Below, piece after piece: positions 59,022 to 64,000 of a stretch of DNA of 64,000 nucleotides. The stretch lies in NCBI RefSeq assembly GCF_013114825.1, contig NZ_JAAVLX010000016.1:1-64000 (forward strand), in the 5' to 3' direction. A model generated the notes under the pieces. The model was not told the DNA's origin, made no database searches, and saw only the letters and a program-made list of their open reading frames with translations. Numbering within the stretch: the stretch's first letter is position 1; each line of letters opens with the position of its first letter. The stretch is from Bradyrhizobium australiense. Lineage in GTDB: Bacteria; Pseudomonadota; Alphaproteobacteria; Rhizobiales; Xanthobacteraceae. A program made the position numbers and the translations under genes.

Positions 59022-60347
59022 TTAGCGTTCCGTTTCCAAATTGCCGAGGATATGCGCCAATTGGCGGTAGCCGTCATCGAGGCTCGATTTTTCGTCCTTG
59101 GCTTGGCGCAGGAAGGCTTCAAGTGGCTCGTGCAACCGGATCGCCTCGTCGACCTCGGGGCTGGAACCCGCCCGGTAGGCGCCGAGCCGGATCAGTTCTT
59201 CCATGTCGGCATAGGTCGCCATCACCTGCCGGCCTCGCATGATTACGGAAAGATAGTCGGGATTGGCCGATCTCGGCATGGTGCGCGAGACCGACTTAAG
59301 AATATTGATCGCGGGAAATCGTCCACGCTCCGCAATCGAGCGTTGCATCACGACGTGGCCGTCCAGAATGCCGCGCACCGCATCCGCGATCGGCTCGTTG
59401 TGGTCGTCACCGTCGACCAGCACCGTGAAAATGCCGGTGATGGTGCCAGCGCCGGTGCCCGGCCCTGCCCGCTCCAGGAGTTTCGGCAATTCGGTGAACA
59501 CGGTCGGCGTATAGCCCTTGGCCGTCGGCGGCTCGCCGGCCGACAACCCGATCTCGCGTTGCGCCATCGCAAAGCGCGTGACCGAGTCCATCAGACACAG
59601 AACGTCCTTGTCCTCGTCGCGGAAATACTCCGCAATCGCCAGCGTCAGATAGGCCGCCTGCCGCCGCATCAAAGCGGGTTCATCCGATGTCGCCACCACC
59701 ACGACCGAGCGCGCAAGACCCTCGTCGCCGAGATCCTCCTGCAGAAATTCCTGCACCTCGCGGCCACGTTCGCCGATCAGGCCGATAACAGTAATATCGG
59801 CATCGACATTGCGCGCCAGCATCGACAGCAGCACCGATTTGCCGACACCGGAACCGGCGAAGATGCCGAGCCGCTGCCCGCGGCAGCAGGTCAGGAACGT
59901 GTTGAGCGCACGGACGCCTAGATCGAGCGGGAGGCCTACGCGCTTGCGCGAATGTGCCGGCGGCGGCGAATTGCGGTAGGGCATCGGCGACGGCCCCTGC
60001 ACCAGCGGCCCCTTGCCGTCGATCGGTTCCCCCATGGCGTTGATGACGCGGCCGAGCCAGGCCGCTGACGGCCGCACCTGGCTGGCCGCGGTGGCGATGA
60101 CCGCGCGGCAACCGCGCCTCACACCGTCCAGGCCGCCGAACGGCATCACGACGGCGTTGCTGCCGGAGAAGCCGATGACTTCGGCAGGGATGAAGCGATT
60201 CCCGCCGGTCTCGATCACGATGCGGGCGCCAACCGACATGGCGTGAATGGGGCCGGCGATCTCGACCATCAGGCCGCGCACGCCCACGACACGGCCATAT
60301 ATATTGACGCCGTCGATATCGCCGATCTGTTCTGCGAGCGCCTTCAT
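59022..60347 (-). CDS. fliI: Flagellum-specific ATP synthase FliI
   Basis: 441 residues, full length. Walker A GIFAGSGVGKSVLLSMLARN, Walker B VLCLMDSVTRFAMAQREIGL, and the family signature PSMPYRNSPPPAHSRKRVGL-like loop. The C-terminus is helical (LDDGYRQLAHILGNLETER). It is the hexameric ATPase at the base of the export gate. Divergent from ctrA across 366 bases containing CtrA-box-like and GANTC sequences. Confidence 0.96.
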   Translation of the reverse strand: MKALAEQIGDIDGVNIYGRVVGVRGLMVEIAGPIHAMSVGARIVIETGGNRFIPAEVIGFSGSNAVVMPFGGLDGVRRGCRAVIATAASQVRPSAAWLGRVINAMGEPIDGKGPLVQGPSPMPYRNSPPPAHSRKRVGLPLDLGVRALNTFLTCCRGQRLGIFAGSGVGKSVLLSMLARNVDADITVIGLIGERGREVQEFLQEDLGDEGLARSVVVVATSDEPALMRRQAAYLTLAIAEYFRDEDKDVLCLMDSVTRFAMAQREIGLSAGEPPTAKGYTPTVFTELPKLLERAGPGTGAGTITGIFTVLVDGDDHNEPIADAVRGILDGHVVMQRSIAERGRFPAINILKSVSRTMPRSANPDYLSVIMRGRQVMATYADMEELIRLGAYRAGSSPEVDEAIRLHEPLEAFLRQAKDEKSSLDDGYRQLAHILGNLETER

Positions 60348-60386
60348 TGCGAAAACCTTAAGTTTCCGCGCTTTAGCTGGCGACGC

Positions 60387-60402
60387 TTAACCTCGTGTTT
60401 AC
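60387..60402. promoter_or_regulatory. Candidate CtrA box between fliI and ctrA
   Basis: TTAA-CCTCGTG-TTTAC: TTAA-N7-TTAAC with one mismatch, 40 bases before the fliI start codon. Further TTAA half-sites are at 60411 and TTAACCAT at 60609-60616 nearer ctrA. Confidence 0.45.
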
Positions 60403-60467
60403 CCGCATCGTTAATCATTACGTCACTGTCTTTGGTGACTGAGAGCGCTCGCCCGTCAGAAGAGGGC

Positions 60468-60637
60468 GAATCGCGGGAGTCGGTTAGGCCCGTCTCTTAA
60501 TCTGGAGCATGAGTAGGCACGGTAAGGAAAAGCTGCTTTCACGCAACATCTTAGGGCGATTCGATAAAAATTGCACTTAAAGACCTTGCGAACCGGAATC
60601 AGTTTTTGTTAACCATATGTCTGTCAGGATCCGAATC
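60468..60637. promoter_or_regulatory. Cluster of five GANTC (CcrM methylation) sites upstream of ctrA
   Basis: GAATC 60468-60472, GAGTC 60477-60481, GATTC 60558-60562, GAATC 60596-60600, GAATC 60633-60637. Chance expectation in 170 bases is below one. In Caulobacter a GANTC site in the ctrA P1 promoter makes its firing depend on replication-linked methylation. Confidence 0.6.
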
Positions 60638-60713
60638 AGTTGTTCAAAGGCGTTTTGAGTGCCGCAAGTGCGGCCGACCTGACGCCCGGAGCGGCGGACT
60701 AAAGGGGACTGGC

Positions 60714-61415
60714 ATGCGCGTTTTGCTGATTGAAGATGACAGCGCTGTCGCGCAGTCGATCGAGTTGATGCTTAAATCCGAGAGTTTCAACGTCTACACG
60801 ACGGACCTCGGAGAAGAAGGCGTCGATCTCGGTAAGCTTTACGATTACGACATTATCCTTCTCGACCTTAATCTGCCCGACATGTCCGGCTACGACGTGC
60901 TGAAGCAGCTCCGGGTGTCGAAGATCAAGACCCCCATTCTGATCCTTTCCGGCCTCGCCGGCATCGAGGACAAGGTCAAGGGTCTCGGCGTCGGCGCCGA
61001 CGACTATATGACCAAGCCCTTCCACAAGGACGAACTGGTTGCCCGCATCCACGCGATCGTGCGCCGTTCCAAGGGTCATGCCCAGTCGGTCATCCAGACC
61101 GGCGATCTCGTGGTCAATCTCGATACCAAGACAGTCGAGGTCGGCGGTCAACGCGTCCACCTGACCGGCAAGGAATACCAGATGCTGGAGCTGCTCTCGC
61201 TCCGCAAGGGAACCACGCTGACCAAGGAAATGTTCCTCAACCACCTCTATGGCGGCATGGACGAGCCCGAGCTGAAGATCATCGATGTCTTCATCTGCAA
61301 GCTGCGCAAGAAGCTGGCGAACGCCTCCGAAGGCCGCAACTTTATCGAAACCGTGTGGGGCCGCGGCTATGTGCTGCGCGAGCCGCACGAGGCGGACGAG
61401 CGCATCCCCGCCTGA
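60714..61415 (+). CDS. ctrA: Cell-cycle response regulator CtrA
   Basis: 233 residues from ATG 60714 with AAAGGGGA upstream. OmpR/PhoB-type: receiver MRVLLIEDDSAVAQSIELML with phosphoacceptor Asp in IILLDLNLPDMSGYDV, then a C-terminal winged helix (LTGKEYQMLELLSLRKGTTL, FICKLRKKLANA, VWGRGYVLREP). The wording is that of CtrA, the alphaproteobacterial master regulator of cell cycle and flagellar genes. A terminator follows. Confidence 0.97.
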   Translation: MRVLLIEDDSAVAQSIELMLKSESFNVYTTDLGEEGVDLGKLYDYDIILLDLNLPDMSGYDVLKQLRVSKIKTPILILSGLAGIEDKVKGLGVGADDYMTKPFHKDELVARIHAIVRRSKGHAQSVIQTGDLVVNLDTKTVEVGGQRVHLTGKEYQMLELLSLRKGTTLTKEMFLNHLYGGMDEPELKIIDVFICKLRKKLANASEGRNFIETVWGRGYVLREPHEADERIPA

Positions 61416-61457
61416 TCAGGGTTTACAGGGAGCCAAAAGGCTCACTCCTCCCGACTG

Positions 61458-61487
61458 GACCCCGCCCGAAATGGCGGGGTTTTTGTT
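61458..61487 (+). terminator. Rho-independent terminator of ctrA
   Basis: ACCCCGCC-CGAAAT-GGCGGGGT followed by TTTTGTTT, 42 bases after the ctrA stop. Confidence 0.92.
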
Positions 61488-61489
61488 TG

Positions 61490-61613
61490 TAGCGTTTTCG
61501 AGCGAAGCATGCCGTCGGACGTGATCCATGGGTGGACGCCGGTTCGCGTCAAGAAAACGCGTCAAAACAAAAATCTAGAGCCCGGTTCTGATTCAATCAG
61601 AAGCGGGTTCTAG
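61490..61613 (-). repeat. Dispersed repeat TAGCGTTTTCGAGCGAAG...GAGCCCGGTTC, copy 2
   Basis: Reverse-oriented relative of 32302-32400: TAGCGTTTTCGAGCGAAG, GGTTCGCGTCAAGAAAACGC, then CTAGAGCCCGGTTCTGATT / AATCAGAAGCGGGTTCTAG. It carries an extra ~25 bases in the middle compared with copy 1. Confidence 0.8.
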
Positions 61614-61709
61614 GCAGAGATTTTGTTGGGATTGAACCCGCCATTCGGATGCGCCGACTGACAGATCGTGCGAACCTTCCGGAACGTACGAGTCGGGGGC
61701 GAATTCAAA

Positions 61710-62114
61710 ATGATCCTGCAATCCCTCGCCGGGCTGCCGGCGTTCCTGGTCTACTTCTGCACGGCGATCGTTGCCGTGGTCGCGTACCTCTTTGTCTACA
61801 CCCGCGTCACGGCGCACAACGAGTTCGATCTGATCCGCGCCAATGAGCCGGCAGCCGCGATCGCGCTGGGATTGAGCCTACTCGGCTTCGTGCTGCCGCT
61901 GGTCAGCGCCATCGCCCATTCTGCCAATGTCTGGGACTGCCTAATCTGGGCCGCGATCGCGCTGATCGTACAGATCATCGTCTATTTCCTGGTCAGGGTT
62001 CCGGTGCCGAAGCTGTCGACGCGGATTGCGGCCGGCGAACTCGCCGCCGCGATCTGGCTCGGACTGTCCTCGCTCGCCGCCGGGGCGCTCAACGCTGCCT
62101 CGATGATTTACTGA
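61710..62114 (+). CDS. DUF350 membrane protein (YjfL-like)
   Basis: 134 residues from ATG 61710. Four membrane segments: LAGLPAFLVYFCTAIVAVVA, IALGLSLLGFVLPLVSAIAH, LIWAAIALIVQIIVYFLV and AAIWLGLSSLAAGALNAAS. This is the duplicated two-helix DUF350 pattern. In E. coli the homologue YjfL sits with yjfM and yjfC, and the same trio is found here, so it probably acts with the two genes downstream. Confidence 0.85.
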   Translation: MILQSLAGLPAFLVYFCTAIVAVVAYLFVYTRVTAHNEFDLIRANEPAAAIALGLSLLGFVLPLVSAIAHSANVWDCLIWAAIALIVQIIVYFLVRVPVPKLSTRIAAGELAAAIWLGLSSLAAGALNAASMIY

Positions 62115-62116
62115 CC

Positions 62117-62500
62117 ATGGCCAACAAACCGGACAACGAATTCGGCAAGCGCAAACCGGTCTCGGTGCCGGCACCGCCGCGTCCCGGTCCGCCGGCGAAG
62201 CGCTCCAGTCACGTTGCGCTGCTGCTGATGGGCACGTTTGCGGTCGGCAGCGCCGCCTACACGCTGATGCCTAGCCAGAATTGCGAGCAATCGCCGAATG
62301 TTTCCGCCTCGTCTATCCAGCAGAGCAACACCAATTGCTCGTCGCGCTCGTCATCATCCAGCCATGGCGGTTCCAGTGGCGGATCGTCCTCGCGCAGCAG
62401 CTATTACGGCAGCGATTACTCCTCGAATTCCAGCTCACACAACGTGCAGCGCGGCGGCTTCGGCTCGTTTGGGCATGCCGTTGGTTTTTCCGGCGGTTGA
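62117..62500 (+). CDS. YjfM/YgiB-like (DUF1190-type) Ser-rich protein
   Basis: 127 residues starting two bases after the DUF350 stop. One membrane span (VALLLMGTFAVGSAAYTLMP) follows a Pro-rich cytoplasmic head. The exported part has two Cys (NCEQSPNVS, TNCSSRSSSSS), a Ser/Gly/Tyr-rich low-complexity region and the ending GGFGSFGHAVGFSGG, which is like YgiB/YjfM. The next gene begins 5 bases later. The role is undefined, but the family goes with ATP-grasp YgiC/YjfC enzymes. Confidence 0.75.
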   Translation: MANKPDNEFGKRKPVSVPAPPRPGPPAKRSSHVALLLMGTFAVGSAAYTLMPSQNCEQSPNVSASSIQQSNTNCSSRSSSSSHGGSSGGSSSRSSYYGSDYSSNSSSHNVQRGGFGSFGHAVGFSGG

Positions 62501-62505
62501 GCTTC

Positions 62506-63663
62506 ATGCAGCGGATCGCCTGTTCCGAACGCGATGATTGGCGCTTAACGGCCGAGCGTACAGGCTTCGTCTTTCACACCGTCAATGGCGAACGCTATTG
62601 GGACGAACGGGCGTATTATGGATTTACGCTGGACGAGATCGAGCGCCGGATCGAGGGTCCCACCGCTGAACTCCACGCGATGTGCCTCGAACTGGTCGGC
62701 CGCACGGTCAAGGATGAAAAATATCTGCGCCGGCTGAAGATACCGGAGGCCTTCTGGCCGTTGCTCGCCGAGAGCTGGCGCCGCGGTGATCCAAGCCTCT
62801 ATGGCCGGTTCGACCTCAGCTTCGACGGCCGCGGTCCTGCGAAATTGCTCGAGTACAACGCGGATACGCCGACCTCGATTTTTGAGGCGGCCGTGTTCCA
62901 GTGGACCTGGCTCGAAGAGGCGGTGGAGCGGAATATCATCCCGAAGCGTGCCGATCAGTTCAACTCAATCCATGAACGCCTGATAAACGCCTGGAAGAAA
63001 CACGGCAGCGCGAAGCATCTGCACTTCGCCGGCATGACAGCGAATGCCGAGGACGCCGGCACGCTCGCCTACCTGCAGGACACCGCGACCCAGGCCGGCT
63101 TGAAGACTACCCTGCTCGATGTCGAAGGCATCGGGTTGCGTGACGATGGCAACTTCATCGACCTGGACGACAATCCGATCGAACTCGCCTTCAAGCTCTA
63201 TCCCTGGGAATGGATGTTTCGCGATACGTTCGGCGCGAAGCTGTTGAGCGCACCGACGCGCTGGATCGAGCCGCCCTGGAAGGCGATCCTGTCCAATAAG
63301 GGCATTCTACCCTTGCTGTGGGAGATGCATCCCTACCATCCGAATCTACTGCCGGCGTATTTCGACGACGATCCGAACGCGGCCATGCTCGGTACGTCGT
63401 TCGTGCGCAAGCCGCTCTATTCGCGCGAAGGCGCCAACGTCGCGCTCGTCAGCGCTGGCACCACGCTGATGGAGCAGCAAGGCCCCTATGGCGCGGAAGG
63501 ATTCATTCGGCAGGCCTTCGCGTCCCTGCCGAGCTTCGCCGACCAATACCCGGTGCTCGGAAGCTGGCTGATCGATCACACGCCGTGCGGCCTGTCGATC
63601 CGCGAGGACGAGAACCCGATAACCGGCAACACGTCGCGTTTCCTGCCGCACGCGATTTTATAG
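62506..63663 (+). CDS. Glutathionylspermidine synthase-family ATP-grasp enzyme (YgiC/YjfC-like)
   Basis: 385 residues from ATG 62506; the longer frame overlaps the YjfM-like gene. GSP_synth motifs: YYGFTLDEIERRIEGPTAEL, then FDGRGPAKLLEYNADTPTSI, YPWEWMFRDTFGAKLL, LWEMHPYHPNLLPAYFDD and NPITGNTSRFLPH at the end. It has the synthetase domain only, not the amidase domain of E. coli Gss, as in YgiC. It likely ligates an amine or peptide using ATP. The true substrate of this subfamily is uncertain. Confidence 0.92.
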   Translation: MQRIACSERDDWRLTAERTGFVFHTVNGERYWDERAYYGFTLDEIERRIEGPTAELHAMCLELVGRTVKDEKYLRRLKIPEAFWPLLAESWRRGDPSLYGRFDLSFDGRGPAKLLEYNADTPTSIFEAAVFQWTWLEEAVERNIIPKRADQFNSIHERLINAWKKHGSAKHLHFAGMTANAEDAGTLAYLQDTATQAGLKTTLLDVEGIGLRDDGNFIDLDDNPIELAFKLYPWEWMFRDTFGAKLLSAPTRWIEPPWKAILSNKGILPLLWEMHPYHPNLLPAYFDDDPNAAMLGTSFVRKPLYSREGANVALVSAGTTLMEQQGPYGAEGFIRQAFASLPSFADQYPVLGSWLIDHTPCGLSIREDENPITGNTSRFLPHAIL

Positions 63664-63700
63664 TGCGGCAGCATGCCGAGGCAGGGGCCGACGAACAAGA

Positions 63701-64000
63701 TTACCGCGCCGCGGCAACCGCCCGCAGGGTTTGCGGCACCAGGGTCGACGCCCCCACCCGTATCACCGGCGCGATGTTCGGACGATAAAGTCCGCGCCGC
63801 TCCGGATAGGGCTTGAAGGTGCTGGTGATGCCGACCACGGATTCGGCAGCGCCCAGCGCCAGCACGCCATCGGGCTCCAGCATTCGGGAGAGCCGCTCGA
63901 AGATGCTGGCCTTGGTGTTCTGATCGAAATAGATCAGCACGTTGCGGCAGAAGATGACGTCGAACACGCCGAGGTGGGAGAAGTCCTGCAGCAGGTTGAG
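63701..64000 (-). CDS. CheR-type protein-glutamate methyltransferase, C-terminal part (partial)
   Basis: The frame is open to the window edge; 99 C-terminal residues are visible. FDVIFCRNVLIYFDQNTKAS is the SAM-domain motif of CheR, followed by RMLEPDGVLALGAAESVVGI and a family-typical ending on FKPYPERRGLYR. It methylates chemoreceptor Glu residues. Its location beyond flagellar and ctrA genes fits a motility neighbourhood. Confidence 0.9.
   Translation of the reverse strand, partial: LNLLQDFSHLGVFDVIFCRNVLIYFDQNTKASIFERLSRMLEPDGVLALGAAESVVGITSTFKPYPERRGLYRPNIAPVIRVGASTLVPQTLRAVAAAR

Noticed and set aside
1..64000. tRNA, rRNA, CRISPR arrays, intact insertion sequences
   Set aside because: Looked for cloverleaf arms, rRNA-like conserved blocks, direct-repeat arrays and transposase motifs by eye. 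None seen, though a covariance search would be more sensitive.

Overview
The window is GC-rich alphaproteobacterial chromosome. It most resembles Bradyrhizobium or a close Nitrobacteraceae relative. The evidence is CtrA with GANTC sites upstream, class II flagellar genes, DUF1236, DUF1488 and DUF2066 proteins, four GGAAC-N16/17-CGTT (EcfG-type general stress) promoter matches, and many dispersed palindromic repeats of the kinds I associate with Bradyrhizobium. No rRNA, tRNA, CRISPR array or intact transposase was seen. The assignment rests on recognised families and motifs, not on a database search.

Layout: (1) 1-13.2 kb, all plus strand. The tail of an SPFH/flotillin-like protein leads into a tightly packed catabolic cluster built around a molybdenum hydroxylase. 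It holds two SRPBCC proteins, a FAD subunit, a 2Fe-2S subunit, a molybdopterin subunit split into two genes, a MoxR ATPase, a VWA/CoxE-like protein, an amidohydrolase, a metallo-beta-lactamase-fold lactonase, a gluconolactonase-isochorismatase fusion with Ser in place of the catalytic Cys, a flavodoxin-fold reductase and an MDR oxidoreductase. (2) 13-21 kb: a DUF2066 protein, a MacAB-like exporter (adaptor, ATPase, two FtsX-type permeases) and a solitary phospholipase-D-family protein. (3) 20.6-22.8 kb: a decayed tripartite-transporter binding protein (one-base frameshift) beside a truncated LysR gene. (4) 22.8-34.5 kb: a DUF1236 stress protein, then an amine/amino-acid catabolic region. It contains an FAD amine oxidase, a polar amino acid ABC transporter, a divergent XRE-cupin regulator co-transcribed with a BisC-type reductase, DadA, an omega-aminotransferase and a second XRE-cupin regulator.

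(5) 34.5-39.2 kb: small cupin, stress and DUF genes among intergenic debris. (6) 39.2-40.6 kb: a compact mercury locus, merR facing merT-merP and a Cys-rich GDCCVxC protein, with a textbook 19-bp-spacer MerR promoter. (7) 40.7-48.3 kb: an MFS transporter, a copper-handling group (His-rich protein, lipoprotein, NodT/TolC-type protein, multicopper oxidase, cupredoxin, CusF-like protein) and an AI-2E family permease. (8) 48.4-53.7 kb: GNAT and VOC proteins, small hypothetical membrane or secreted proteins and a concentration of repeats. (9) 53.9-61.4 kb: flhA, a stress-promoter small membrane protein, an ECF sigma/anti-sigma pair, fliJ, fliI and ctrA. (10) 61.7-64 kb: a YjfL/YjfM/YjfC-like trio ending in a glutathionylspermidine-synthase-family enzyme, then the C-terminus of a CheR-type methyltransferase running off the window.

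The strongest candidates for something undescribed are the 1.3-13.2 kb catabolic cluster with its split molybdenum subunit and Cys-to-Ser fusion hydrolase, and the set of general-stress promoters driving small uncharacterised genes.
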